DNA of 64,000 nt. Origin: Candidatus Megaera polyxenophila. GTDB taxonomy: Bacteria; Pseudomonadota; Alphaproteobacteria; Rickettsiales; Rickettsiaceae. The notes beneath the pieces are model-generated. The model was not told the origin of the DNA. It worked only from the letters and a program-made list of their open reading frames with translations, and made no database searches. Numbering within the stretch: the first letter of the stretch is position 1; every line of letters starts with the position of its first letter. The stretch lies in NCBI GenBank assembly GCA_037101405.1, contig AP017965.1:1-64000 (forward strand). Direction: 5' to 3'. Both the position numbers and the translations under genes were made by a program. Below, piece by piece: positions 26,577 to 36,505 of this stretch.

Positions 26577-27066
26577 AGTCGTGCCAACGACGAAGAGCAA
26601 GGGATGAGAAATTATAGAAGTAATAGCCACAGCAAGTACGACTTAAAAGTCCATCTAATATGGATACCAAAATATAGGAAAAGGTGTTTAACAGGAGGAA
26701 TAGCCGAAAGGACAAGGGATATACTGAGGCAAATTTGCATGGAACATGAGGTACAAATTGTTTCAGGGAAAGTAGCAGCTGACCATGTTCACATGTTTTT
26801 ATCATATAGACCACAGCTAGCGCTTAGTAAGCTAGTGCAATATTTGAAAGGTGGTAGTTCCAGAATTCTATTACAGGAATACGCTAATCTCAGAAAACAA
26901 TTTTGGGGAAGGCATTTGTGGGCAAGAGGGTATATGGCGATTAGTTCAGGAAATATAACGGATGAGCTAATACAAAGGTATATAGAGGAACAAGAAGGAG
27001 AACCGATGGAGCTAGGTCAATTTCAAATTGACTCCTCGTTATAACCCCTCAGCTTAGAGCTGAGGG
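26535..27066 (+). mobile_element. IS200/IS605-type element
   Basis: The transposase gene is followed at once by a perfect hairpin (CCCTCAGCT-TAG-AGCTGAGGG, 27046-27066), the usual right-end structure of this family. The left boundary is approximate; the sequence ahead of the gene around 26575-26595 can fold (GTCGTGCCAACGACGAAG). There is no tnpB. These elements have no terminal inverted repeats and insert without target duplication. Confidence 0.7.
26604..27044 (+). CDS. tnpA: IS200-type Y1 transposase TnpA
   Basis: 146 residues, full length for the family. It begins with YDLKVHLIWIPKYRK, has the HUH motif in AADHVHMF, an ALSKLVQYLKGGSSR helix, and a nucleophile Tyr in ELIQRYIEEQ. It moves single-stranded DNA by a tyrosine/HUH mechanism. 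Confidence 0.9.
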   Translation: MRNYRSNSHSKYDLKVHLIWIPKYRKRCLTGGIAERTRDILRQICMEHEVQIVSGKVAADHVHMFLSYRPQLALSKLVQYLKGGSSRILLQEYANLRKQFWGRHLWARGYMAISSGNITDELIQRYIEEQEGEPMELGQFQIDSSL

Positions 27067-27082
27067 TGGTTCAGTGGAAAAA

Positions 27083-27366
27083 TCTCTACTAACTGTAATA
27101 TTAATGGTGCTGTTTTTAATAGTTGGGTAGAACAGGATTTAATACCTAAACTACCGGCTAATTCAGTGGTTGTAATGGACAATGGAGCTTTCCATAAAAA
27201 CGAAGATCTAAAAACCATAATAGAGCAATCAGGACATACAATAGAGTATTTGCCACCTTACTCTCCTGACCTAAATCCTATTGAACCAAAATGGTTTCAA
27301 GCTAAATCAAGGAAAAGGAAATATAATTGTGATATAGATACGCTATTTGAAAAATATATGGCATAA
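27083..27366 (+). pseudogene. IS630-type transposase, C-terminal fragment
   Basis: A frame continuous to 27366 encodes NGAVFNSWVEQDLIPKL, VVMDNGAFHKN, and YLPPYSPDLNPIEPKW. These are the last Asp and Glu of the DDE core of IS630/Tc1-like transposases. The first half is absent, cut at the IS200 right end, and the C-terminus has an altered tail. Confidence 0.8.
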
Positions 27367-27690
27367 CCAATTTATAGTGGTTTAGCTATATAGACTTAAT
27401 CTTAATCATGTTACTTAAACTCCTTTTTTCTATTTTAGCAACGTGTTTTAATAAACCTGTCATTGTCATCTAAACACGGTATCTTTTTAGTGCAATTTTC
27501 TGGTCCCTTTTATCTTAGCAGTGACATTTAGACATGGGGAGTACATCAAGGGGATTTTCGATGATTAAGTTAAAAAAGCATAACCAAAATCGGTTAAAAT
27601 CGCTTTTTTGTTTTTTAGAATTAGTATGAATACAATATAGATGATATAATACTGATTAATTTTAATTAAATTGTTTTTGTATTTTTGATT
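27367..27690. other. Intergenic, no gene seen
   Basis: About 320 bases with no convincing ORF. The only structure noted is the terminator-like dyad at 27572-27609. A TTGT...TATGAT-like promoter for the next gene is possible but not clear. Confidence 0.4.
27572..27609. terminator. Terminator-like dyad with T-run
   Basis: AAAAAAGC, then TAACC-loop-GGTTA, then GCTTTTTT. The stem is interrupted but ends in six T. It lies downstream of the IS630 remnant. Confidence 0.4.
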
Positions 27691-28572
27691 ATGGCATTAT
27701 CGAAGTTTCTTGATCCTAAAAATGATGTGGCTTTTCGGAAAGTCTTTGGTTCTGAACAGCATAAGGATATAGTCATTCATTTTATTAACGATATTCTTGA
27801 ACTTAAAGGCAACGATCAAATAGAAAATGTTGAGTTTTTATCACCTATTCAAGACCCGGAAATTGCCTCTAAGAAACAAAGTATAGTAGATGTACTTTGC
27901 GAGGCAAAGAATGGTGTACAAATCATAGTAGAGATGCAGGTAGCCCCTACTAAAGGGTTTGAGAAAAGAGCTCAATATTATGCTGCTAAGACGTATTCAA
28001 GACAATTAAATAAAGGCAATGAAGAAGACGGTAAGTATCACAACTTAAAAGAAGTGATATTTATTGCCATAGCAAGTTGCATTATTTTTCCTGATAAAAA
28101 GGAATATAAATCAGACCACGTTATCCTTGATAAAAACAGCTATGAACATAACTTAAAGGATTTTTATTTTACTTTTATTGAGCTACCCAAGTTCAAGAAA
28201 AATAATATAGCTGAGCTCAAAACTATAGTAGATAAATGGTGTTATTTTTTCAAACATGCCCCAGAAACGAGCGAGGAAGATTTAATAAATATCATAGGTT
28301 CTGACTTAATAATAGAGAAAGCCTATAATGCATTGAATCAATTTAACTGGAGTGAGCCTGAACTTCTTGCTTATGACGAAGAAATAAAACGAATGCGAGA
28401 TAATATTGCCGCCATGGATTATCAGTATGACAAAGGAAAAGCTGAGGGTAAAGCCGAAAGAGATATGGAAATAGCCCTAAATTTACTACGTCAGAACCTA
28501 CCTCTTGACGTAATTTCTTCTGCTACCGGTATTTCCCATGATGAACTGTGTGCGCTTAAAGCTAAGCTATAA
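27691..28572 (+). CDS. Rpn/PD-(D/E)XK nuclease-family protein
   Basis: 293 residues from the ATG at 27691. It opens with LDPKNDVAFRKVFG, has the nuclease core SIVDVLCEAKNG...IIVEMQVA (D-x-x-E-Q/E-x-K-like order) and EKRAQYYAAKTYSRQL. The C-terminus has the KAEGKAERDMEIALNLL repeat-like helix and a short HTH-like end. This is the 'Rpn family recombination-promoting nuclease / PD-(D/E)XK transposase' family, abundant in Rickettsia. Rpn proteins in E. coli promote RecA-independent recombination. Its role here is unknown. Confidence 0.85.
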   Translation: MALSKFLDPKNDVAFRKVFGSEQHKDIVIHFINDILELKGNDQIENVEFLSPIQDPEIASKKQSIVDVLCEAKNGVQIIVEMQVAPTKGFEKRAQYYAAKTYSRQLNKGNEEDGKYHNLKEVIFIAIASCIIFPDKKEYKSDHVILDKNSYEHNLKDFYFTFIELPKFKKNNIAELKTIVDKWCYFFKHAPETSEEDLINIIGSDLIIEKAYNALNQFNWSEPELLAYDEEIKRMRDNIAAMDYQYDKGKAEGKAERDMEIALNLLRQNLPLDVISSATGISHDELCALKAKL

Positions 28573-28603
28573 ACCTCCTATGCCGTTGGCCTGCTTTGTA
28601 CTT

Positions 28604-31600
28604 CTAATAAGTAATACCGATATCATTATTGATACTGATTTGCCTTTTATGCTCATGCTCCATCTCTTGATGGTACTCATGCTGCATGCTTCTGGTTTGC
28701 CAAATCTGCTCTATTATATCATGCCTGTATTCATGTTCTAGAGCATGATAGTTATCATGCTCCGTTTTTGGATCATGACGGTGTTCGTGATGATCATGTA
28801 ATTGTTCATGGTAACTATACTCTCTTAGCATTAACCGATAACTTAAAACTTCTCCCGCCTGGCTGGTGACGGATTTTGCCGTCATCTCTCTATCACCGGC
28901 AAGTATGTTAGCATCTAGTATCTTGCTGCTTAAGGATTTATGTTTCCCGGATAATATTTTATCGTCAAACTCTTGCATCTTATGATCAATATTTTCGTGT
29001 AATTCTGCCTGAGCTATCGAGACCTCCTCCATCATTTTTACCCTAGACTCAGTTAGCAAATCCTCGCCGTAATTATTCCTAAAATCCACCAGATTTTCAG
29101 CTAAATATTTGGCTGCTAGCGGCCTTGTTTTACCTAGCTCCGCTACTACCGGGTTATCTTTAATAAGCTCGGCTACTTCCCGTTCATAATTATGGTAAAT
29201 TAGATCTTTAGCAATAGCGCAAACTTCATTATGTGCGAATTTTGGGTGTTTTTCTTGAATATGAGCCTCCGCTCTAACTAGCTTTTCACCCATAACCTCC
29301 TGCCATAACCTAGTCCTTGCGCTATCGACTTTATCAAACTTTCCGTCATCTATTAAAAATAGACCCATGCTACCCGTGCATCTTCTAATATGCTTCTCTT
29401 CATACACCGCTCTGGCTACTAACGTGCCTAGTAACTCCTGATTATTTGCGTTATTAGCGTTTGCCGTAATATATTCAAGGTAATGATGTTCCGCTCTGGA
29501 AAAAACGGCTTCATTTTCGATGCCCGCCTGCTCCATTGCCGCAGTTATGTGCTCTCTTATAATTTTAGATCTTTTTTCGCTCTCGGTTACCATTTCTATT
29601 CTGCTAGTTTTAGCTAATTTTATCTGATCACAGGTCAGCTCCTCCCACCATTTGGCGCTATTAATCTTATCATGGGCAAGCGCTGCTATCTTTATACGAT
29701 CGCAGTCCCTTATAACCCCTCGGCTATTTTTGTGATTTACAGCATAATCACTGATGATTTCATATAAATCCTGGCTTATTCTCTCTTTATGGATACTAAG
29801 CAGATCTCCTACTCCTAACTGATTCTGATGTAAAATACAAAAATCCTTCATTAGTATTTCGTGTAGCTCCGCTTTTTTGGCATTATCCACTACAAGTTTC
29901 TCATTATCATTAATGTAGCGCTCGTTATTACTTAAGTAACTAGTATTACTACCGCTATATATATTCTGTGCTCCTGCGGCTATCTCCTTTGGCGCTGCCA
30001 AGTAATTACCCTCCGTGTCTCTTTCGAATAATTTTTTAAGCCTGATTATCCGCGTGTTACCGCTATTTGCTTCTAAATAATTGACGGTAGCGCCGGCAAG
30101 CATTTCCCTATATAAATCATCTTTCATACCTAAAAACCGATGAACACTCTCGTCAGTAGCCTTGGCAGTAGCATAATCCATATAGCTTATCACTTCCTTG
30201 CTTGCAATAGCTCCTTCAATCTCTAAGTATAAATCTGATTTACGTTTTATTTCCAGGCTATTATCCTTGATACCGATCGATAACTGTTGCCAGAATATTT
30301 TTTCTTCTCCCCTAGCGTATTGCTTAGCTTCCGCCTTGGCAGCAGTTATTGTGTTATTCTCCGCGAACGAACGGTCCACAGCTTGTTTTACTGCTTCTTG
30401 CGTAATATGCTCAGGAATCTTATCGGCCAAATCCCACTTCTCGGGCAGGTTCAAGCTTTTGATATCGACTCTACTGGCAAACCCGCTAAAACCGTTTACC
30501 TTATTGATTTCTGTAATGATCGCAATAGCTGCCTTTTCTCCTGCTACGTCATTATCAGGCCAAATGGTCACTTCTTTCCCTGCAAGCTCTTTCCAGTTTG
30601 CCTTGCTTGCCGCCGCAGAGCCGCCCATCCACGATATTACCGTATATTCTGGAAAGATTTTTGTAGCTATGTCTGCGGCCTTCTCACCTTCAACGATTAA
30701 AACCTTTTGTAGCGGTGATTGCTCAAGCTTTTCTGCCCCGTATATCGGTTTGTAACCGTTATCACTAAAACCTTTTAGCCGCCATCCATCAATGTTTGCT
30801 TTCGTATTATGACAATAACTGACCGGTAATGTCTGTTTCTTACCGTCCTCGTCTAGCACTCGCACGACATAGCCAAGTAGCCTGGCTCCCCTGTTCCTGT
30901 ATTCATAGGTAGCAGCAAGACGCCAATTATTCTTCTCTAAAACGTAAGCTAAATCTTTATCAGGTTTAAATACAGGGGCATTCTCAGGCACTTTGTCATA
31001 AACCTGCCATGGATCCTTCTTCTGCAACGCTTCAGTTTTAATTTTATTAAGCTCGGATAAGGCAGAGTTCTTAAACCCCGGAGCATCCACGAGCATGCCA
31101 TAACCGATACCTGCATGTCCGGCTATTATCTCAAACGCTCCTTTAGTATCAACTCCCGTTGCTTCCTTAACCAGGGCAAAGATATCTCCTTTTGATCCGT
31201 CGGAAAATCGATACCACCTGCCGTCTCTTAAATTAATATTTAGACTACCGCAGAATAACTGATTTCCTTTTCTCTCTAGCTTGCCGTCAGGATTTAAGGC
31301 TCCCGCGTACTGCCTGAAAATACTTTCTATCAAATTTGGATTAACAGCTCTCTTGACATCCTCAAAATCAAGCCTTGCTTCTTTAGTTGCAGTTTGTTTT
31401 TTATTAGGCTTATTATTACCGGCGGTAGAATTGCTATTGGTTTCCGGATTTTTTAGTTCTTCCGTTCTTACTCCTTTTGTTTCCTTTGCTACTACTATCT
31501 TGTTTTCTCCGATATTTATAGATACGGATAATTCTTCGCCGGAGCTTTTATCTGTATCTGTAACAACGGCATTTTCGGCTTGTCCCTGCTTAAGTTTCTC

Positions 31601-34600
31601 CCTTGTTTTGCTAGCTTGCTCAAGTGCACTTTTATCCTCAGCTATATCTGCTACTTCTATTGTTGTGGTTTCTTCTTCAGCTTGAACGCCTTTAATGTAT
31701 ACTGCCTCAAACTCCTCGGATTCTCGCAAAATTTTAAAATCTACCGCCTCTCTTAAACGGCTATTTTCATTATCCGCCAGGAAACTTCCTACCTTGTCAA
31801 GAAAACGCTCATCTAAGTGTGAAGGAAGTAGTAGCTTTAATCGTTCTATTTCCTGCTCTAGTAACCCTATCTTCTCTCTAAACTTCTTATCCGCTAGCTC
31901 CAGACTTAACTTCTCTTCCATTTCACTACTCCGGTTATATGCATCTAATCTCTTACCTAATCGCTCTATATTCAACTCCGCATGATCCCTGGTAGTACTC
32001 AGGCTAAAGCCGCCTATCCCGAGTCCCTTCAGTTTGCCGAGTATCGTCGGTTTGGCCTCTATCATGCTTACGGCTTTTTCCACTCCGTTTTCTTCTATTA
32101 TTGCTTGATATCTTGCCAGTAACTCCGAAGTCTCCTCTCGATAAATCCTGCTCAAATATGCCGGCATTAAAACCTTGCGATAATTTGCCTCAATATCAAT
32201 CGCAGATCTTAAATCCTGTTCGTCCTCTTTTAATTCTTCAAGTTCCAGGCATCCCTCCTGAATCCTCCCGTAATTTTCCGCAATCTCAAGCTTCAGATTA
32301 TTGTAAGATTTTTGTGTTAATTCCGGGTCACTCTTTAGAATCCCACTAACTAGATCCGCATAATTCGTTGATTCGATATGTAGCTGTGTACTTATGTTAT
32401 TTATCTGATATTTATTATCCTCGCAGGTTTTCGCTTGTTTGAGTATCGTTGAATAATTCATCCCCGTTTGCGTTATCAGGTCGGCGAATTCTTCGTAAGC
32501 GCCGGTGATACCGCGTGCATACTCATTTCGCACTTTTCTCTCTTCATTGAATTTATCCCACGATTCATGTTCCCAGAATTCCGGTTTTACCCCACTTTGC
32601 CTAAATTCCTTCTGTTGCCAGATACTAATCGTTTGGATTATTTCTACTACCCGCTTATTTGCTTCAATATAGCCTTTTAGGTAACCCGCTTCTTCCGATT
32701 CGCCGATACCTACATAATCTTTAGCAAAACTGTTATTTATTCGTTTGCTGCTGATTTTGACGAGTCCCAGATGCATCAAATCAGCTTCTTTTTCTTCGAT
32801 CTCATAACGGGTTCTTGCCTTTTCACTATCAAGGTCAAGCCCCTCATATAATGCATCCGTTAATGTTTTTTCATTTGCATATAACTTCACGCTTGATCGA
32901 TGACGTGTCATCATCACGTTAAATGCCTCATATCCTACGCATGGATCATGCAATACAAATAATTGATCAACGCTCGATCCCTGTAACTTATGCGCCGTTA
33001 CCGCATAACCGTAATCAAACAGATTACCTTGCCTATACTTCGCCGTATCGATAATAATTCCTTCTTCCCTTCCGTTTGCTTTGTTAACCGTAACAGCAAT
33101 TTTCGCGTGCCCGAGCTCGTCAGGTTCGGATATTTTCATTATCGTTCCGACCTCTCCGTTATAAATACCCGAGTTTCCAAGTCGATTGAAATTCCTTGTA
33201 AATACAATCTGCTCACCGGGGGCTAGCTCAAGATATTTACCTCCTACCTGCAGCTTATGTTCCCTCCCCTTTATAACTCCTGCTTCCTTAAGCAAGCTCC
33301 GAACTTCCCTATTTAGTTTTGCGGCTTCCTCGTTGCTATAAGTACAAATTAATGAATCGCCAGTAGCAACTAGGTTATCCTTATTTAAATATGCCGATCT
33401 CTTGAGGAATTCATTAACATAATCTTTAATTAATCTATCTCTGCTTTCTACTTTACCGCTATCGATGACGATATTACCTTCCCTCTTATATATATCCAAG
33501 GCTTCTCGTATCTTATACCGGCTAAGCAGTTTCGTAGCTTCCCGGTGTAGCGGATTCATCTGCCGGCGTGATTCTTCCAGATTCTCGGACCCGGCTACCT
33601 GTATTACTTTTTTAAAAGCTCCGGCGTAACCTACGGCCGATAATTGATTATTATCTCCAACATGAATTATTTTTGCTCCCGCTTTTAAAGCCTCGGATGT
33701 AAAATAATCCATGTTGCCCAGCTCCATCATACTTGCCTCGTCCACAATCATGACGTGCTTATTAGTTAGTACCGGCTTATCCCCCTGATACTTTTCTTCC
33801 TTGTAATAATCGGCTCTAAGCACTAGCTCAAATTCTCTCTCGTTTGCCGCAAGCCATGATTTACGCCATAAACTTGCATTCAGGCACTTGATCCCCGTTT
33901 CTTTCTCAAGCACTAAGCTAGCTGCGCTACTAGCCGTTACTCCAATAACGGTAAACCCCGCCTTCTCATACTGACGCACGATTTCTCTCATGGCCGTGGT
34001 CTTCCCTGATCCCGGTATTCCTTGTAATGCGCTGATATCAGAGCCGTTTAGAATATTCAGTACCGCTCTTCTCTGCTCTTCTGACAAGGGAGGTTTCTTA
34101 TCTATGAGTTTGAATTTTAATCCGGTTCTTTCTTCGAGCTCAGTAGTAAAAGCAACAGCTGTATCTCTTACCTTTTCTACTACTTTTTCTTTAAAAGATA
34201 ATTTATCCAGATCACTATCAACTAATCCCAAACTATGGTTATGTCTGTTATGTAACTCCTCTACTCCACTTATGAAACGCTCTTCAAGCTCAAGGCGTTT
34301 TGTTGTAGTATATAATGTTCTATCCTTTAAATCCTTATCCGTAACGAGCGCTAATTCCGGAGAGATCATGATTTTATCTAGCAGAAGCTGATAACGCTGC
34401 GTATGTTCACTATTGAAAGCCTCTATATCATCGCCTGTAAGTCCGCTTAAATCTATAGCGGCCGATAAAGCCTTTTCAAGCTCCCTGGCTATTTCTTCCT
34501 TGGTAAATACAGGCTTATTAACTGCAAGTTTGTCTAGAATAATACTCGGGTTTTCTTCTATCTTTTGTGCATTTTCTAACGCAATCTGGCGGTTTATTTC

Positions 34601-35284
34601 ACTTAATTCGGCATTTTTAATACTCCGAGCCGGGCCTTCATGTACTCCGGGAATTAGATCAATTCCGAGGTCCTTATATGATAAATGAGATACCCTTTCA
34701 TTAAACCCATGCTGCGCTAAATGCTCGTTTGTAATCTCTGCTATTCGCATTCTCGTCCAGTTAATAAAAGCCCGCCGTGACCAGTCCCGATTCTTGGTCA
34801 ATTTAAACCCTATTTCGCCGTAGCGATTTTCTGCGAGTTCTCTTGTTGTTGCCATTAAATGGACATGTGGATTACCTTCCTTATCATGGTGAATATTAGC
34901 GTCAACTATCATTCCCATTCCAACTAATTCTTCGACAATTTCCTCAACTAATGCTATCTGTTGCTCAAGGTTCAGTTCATTAGGTAATGCTACCATGATT
35001 TTGCGGGCAGTTTGGGAGTTCCTACGGCGTTCTGCGTCCTCGGCTTTGTTCCATAAAACCTCTCGATCATATACCCATAGAGGTGCATCATCAGGTGCAT
35101 ATATTTTACTATATACAAGTCCAGGTTTTGCCGAATAGTCAAACGTCAATGTAGTGGTAACTCCCGTCTTCTTATCTACTACGGTTAGTTCTAATTTATC
35201 GCGGGCATTATAAGCAGCAGAAGTAACGGCATTTTGTCCCTTGCCTCTTTGTACTTCCGATACATGTACGCTATAATGTGCCAT
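28604..35284 (-). CDS. traA: Ti-type TraA: relaxase, RecD-like helicase and primase/Toprim, His-rich tail
   Basis: About 2226 residues from the ATG at 35284 (a TTG lies one codon upstream). Order: MobA/MobL relaxase (about 1-210) beginning AHYSVHVSEVQRGKG with the His triad in HHDKEGNPHVHL (about 123-134); RecD/TraI helicase with Walker A GIPGSGKTT (413-421) and MIVDEASMM; coiled region (about 900-1200); a DNA-primase-like fold (about 1310-1400); a Toprim domain with IVEGEKAAD and WPDNDVAGEKAA (about 1525-1625); a long helical part; and a His-rich tail from about 2150. It would nick oriT and unwind the transferred strand. Ti TraA is about half this size, but long rickettsial forms exist. No frameshift is seen. 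Confidence 0.92.
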   Translation of the reverse strand: MAHYSVHVSEVQRGKGQNAVTSAAYNARDKLELTVVDKKTGVTTTLTFDYSAKPGLVYSKIYAPDDAPLWVYDREVLWNKAEDAERRRNSQTARKIMVALPNELNLEQQIALVEEIVEELVGMGMIVDANIHHDKEGNPHVHLMATTRELAENRYGEIGFKLTKNRDWSRRAFINWTRMRIAEITNEHLAQHGFNERVSHLSYKDLGIDLIPGVHEGPARSIKNAELSEINRQIALENAQKIEENPSIILDKLAVNKPVFTKEEIARELEKALSAAIDLSGLTGDDIEAFNSEHTQRYQLLLDKIMISPELALVTDKDLKDRTLYTTTKRLELEERFISGVEELHNRHNHSLGLVDSDLDKLSFKEKVVEKVRDTAVAFTTELEERTGLKFKLIDKKPPLSEEQRRAVLNILNGSDISALQGIPGSGKTTAMREIVRQYEKAGFTVIGVTASSAASLVLEKETGIKCLNASLWRKSWLAANEREFELVLRADYYKEEKYQGDKPVLTNKHVMIVDEASMMELGNMDYFTSEALKAGAKIIHVGDNNQLSAVGYAGAFKKVIQVAGSENLEESRRQMNPLHREATKLLSRYKIREALDIYKREGNIVIDSGKVESRDRLIKDYVNEFLKRSAYLNKDNLVATGDSLICTYSNEEAAKLNREVRSLLKEAGVIKGREHKLQVGGKYLELAPGEQIVFTRNFNRLGNSGIYNGEVGTIMKISEPDELGHAKIAVTVNKANGREEGIIIDTAKYRQGNLFDYGYAVTAHKLQGSSVDQLFVLHDPCVGYEAFNVMMTRHRSSVKLYANEKTLTDALYEGLDLDSEKARTRYEIEEKEADLMHLGLVKISSKRINNSFAKDYVGIGESEEAGYLKGYIEANKRVVEIIQTISIWQQKEFRQSGVKPEFWEHESWDKFNEERKVRNEYARGITGAYEEFADLITQTGMNYSTILKQAKTCEDNKYQINNISTQLHIESTNYADLVSGILKSDPELTQKSYNNLKLEIAENYGRIQEGCLELEELKEDEQDLRSAIDIEANYRKVLMPAYLSRIYREETSELLARYQAIIEENGVEKAVSMIEAKPTILGKLKGLGIGGFSLSTTRDHAELNIERLGKRLDAYNRSSEMEEKLSLELADKKFREKIGLLEQEIERLKLLLPSHLDERFLDKVGSFLADNENSRLREAVDFKILRESEEFEAVYIKGVQAEEETTTIEVADIAEDKSALEQASKTREKLKQGQAENAVVTDTDKSSGEELSVSINIGENKIVVAKETKGVRTEELKNPETNSNSTAGNNKPNKKQTATKEARLDFEDVKRAVNPNLIESIFRQYAGALNPDGKLERKGNQLFCGSLNINLRDGRWYRFSDGSKGDIFALVKEATGVDTKGAFEIIAGHAGIGYGMLVDAPGFKNSALSELNKIKTEALQKKDPWQVYDKVPENAPVFKPDKDLAYVLEKNNWRLAATYEYRNRGARLLGYVVRVLDEDGKKQTLPVSYCHNTKANIDGWRLKGFSDNGYKPIYGAEKLEQSPLQKVLIVEGEKAADIATKIFPEYTVISWMGGSAAASKANWKELAGKEVTIWPDNDVAGEKAAIAIITEINKVNGFSGFASRVDIKSLNLPEKWDLADKIPEHITQEAVKQAVDRSFAENNTITAAKAEAKQYARGEEKIFWQQLSIGIKDNSLEIKRKSDLYLEIEGAIASKEVISYMDYATAKATDESVHRFLGMKDDLYREMLAGATVNYLEANSGNTRIIRLKKLFERDTEGNYLAAPKEIAAGAQNIYSGSNTSYLSNNERYINDNEKLVVDNAKKAELHEILMKDFCILHQNQLGVGDLLSIHKERISQDLYEIISDYAVNHKNSRGVIRDCDRIKIAALAHDKINSAKWWEELTCDQIKLAKTSRIEMVTESEKRSKIIREHITAAMEQAGIENEAVFSRAEHHYLEYITANANNANNQELLGTLVARAVYEEKHIRRCTGSMGLFLIDDGKFDKVDSARTRLWQEVMGEKLVRAEAHIQEKHPKFAHNEVCAIAKDLIYHNYEREVAELIKDNPVVAELGKTRPLAAKYLAENLVDFRNNYGEDLLTESRVKMMEEVSIAQAELHENIDHKMQEFDDKILSGKHKSLSSKILDANILAGDREMTAKSVTSQAGEVLSYRLMLREYSYHEQLHDHHEHRHDPKTEHDNYHALEHEYRHDIIEQIWQTRSMQHEYHQEMEHEHKRQISINNDIGITY

Positions 35285-35646
35285 CAACTAATTTCTTGTA
35301 TTATTGCTACTATGATGTGAGCGCGGCAATGAATTTATTTCATTGCTGAAGTGCGCATTTAGCTAAACTAAATGAATTTGACTATACACTTGTTCCTTTC
35401 CTTCTTCAATATATATCTCTCATATAGGGGTCTTAGGGGCAAAGCCCCTCATGCCACCCCCTTTACACTAATAAGGAGGATTGAGGGGTATATTCTTTCT
35501 GTAATGGCTATATATTTTCCTATGTTGTGATATAAATAATATAAAAGCACATAAGGCTAGACTTTATTATACTGCAATGATTGATTATAGTTAGCGTATA
35601 ACCTATAATATCAAACTAATACTACTTAAAAAGACAGAATAGATTT
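35285..35646. other. traA-traC intergenic region, candidate oriT
   Basis: About 360 bases between divergent mobilisation genes, where Ti-type oriT sites normally lie. At 35435-35449 there is a perfect inverted repeat (AGGGGC-AAA-GCCCCT) in an unusually GC-rich island (35425-35465) within AT-rich DNA. Such GC hairpins often abut the nic site of MobA/MobL relaxases. The nic base cannot be placed. Confidence 0.5.
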
Positions 35647-35895
35647 ATGGCTACTAAAAAAACTTCAATACTTGAAAAAATTAATCAAACAGAACTAAGA
35701 ATAAAGGCACTAGTTAAAGAGCGGAATAAGGAGTTACTTGATATCATTACCCGTTTTAATGCTATTTCAATTGATAATAATCTGCTTAGCGGCTTCATTA
35801 TTTTTGCCTTAAATCCCGATAATAAAGACCACCCTATTTTAAAGGAATTTAAGGAACTTGGTAGAAGACCAAAATTGCCCAGTAAATCCAAATAG
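35647..35895 (+). CDS. Ti-type TraC-like small relaxosome protein
   Basis: 82 residues, helical and basic: LEKINQTELRIKALVKERN, then a domain ending in LPSKSK. This size, coiled N-terminus and position (divergent from traA, ahead of a traD-like gene) match Ti-plasmid traC. Sequence similarity alone is too weak to be sure. Confidence 0.55.
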   Translation: MATKKTSILEKINQTELRIKALVKERNKELLDIITRFNAISIDNNLLSGFIIFALNPDNKDHPILKEFKELGRRPKLPSKSK

Positions 35896-36175
35896 TAAAA
35901 TCTTAAGGGAACTAAAAAGATTAATTAGAAAAAAGTTTTATTTTAATATGCAGTTAAAAATCCAGTCACAACAAGCACGAAAAGAAGATGCCAGAAAAAA
36001 GATTATGCTGGGTGGATTGTTTGTTAAAGCAGAACTTGATCATTTCCATCCGCACGATCCGGCTACCTTATACGGTATGTTACTTGATGCCAAAAACAGA
36101 ATGCAGGCCGACCATACTCTAACTAACAAATGGCGTACTTTGGGGCAAGAGTTAATGAAAAAGGATACCCCTTAG
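35858..36175 (+). CDS. Ti-type TraD-like relaxosome protein
   Basis: 105 residues from a TTG that overlaps the preceding gene; the ATG at 35948 gives a 75-residue version that is closer to Ti TraD in length. The family pattern is ARKEDARKKIMLGGLFVKAEL, then a short helical end. In Ti plasmids TraC and TraD assist TraA at oriT. A palindromic terminator follows 70 bases later. Confidence 0.65.
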   Translation: MVEDQNCPVNPNSKILRELKRLIRKKFYFNMQLKIQSQQARKEDARKKIMLGGLFVKAELDHFHPHDPATLYGMLLDAKNRMQADHTLTNKWRTLGQELMKKDTP

Positions 36176-36505
36176 TTAAGGATAAACCGACTCGAATTTA
36201 ACCCTAAATCTATCTCTCACATTCTCGGATTTTAAACGGATTAAAATCACAGCTGTGATTTTTTTAAATTAAATTTTTCTATTTCTTCCTAAACATATTT
36301 TTAATATATTTTTCTTTAATGTTAATAAAATAAACTTAATCGATATTTTTCTAAAAATAATAATTTTTTTAATTTATATATTTTTTATCGTTATTTATAT
36401 TTTATTATATTATTTTTATTTGTTTTTTTTCTTTCGATTTTTTTCTCTTAAAAAACACTTGTATAATATACCCTATAAAGCCAATTTAGAACTTAGAGGA
36501 AAATT
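36176..36505. other. AT-rich intergenic region upstream of parB-like gene
   Basis: About 330 bases, very T-rich, no gene. It contains the palindrome at 36243-36262 and a TATAAT at 36462-36467 that is a likely -10 for the next gene, without a clear -35. Confidence 0.5.
36243..36262 (+). terminator. Perfect palindrome with T-run, likely terminator
   Basis: AAAATCACAGCTGTGATTTT followed by further T. A perfect 20-base dyad about 70 bases after the traD-like stop; a Rho-independent terminator is the simplest reading. A protein-binding site is possible because the stem leaves little room for a loop. Confidence 0.5.

Noticed and set aside
26551-26814. Minus-strand ORF over the IS200 transposase
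   Set aside because: Shadow of tnpA; no recognisable content.
30198-30755. Long plus-strand ORFs inside traA (also 31281-31685, 33990-34391)
   Set aside because: Hydrophobic, Ser-rich shadow translations of a strongly supported gene.
36243-36262. parS site for the ParB-like protein
   Set aside because: The palindrome has a T-run and follows the traD-like stop, and does not resemble known parS; terminator preferred.
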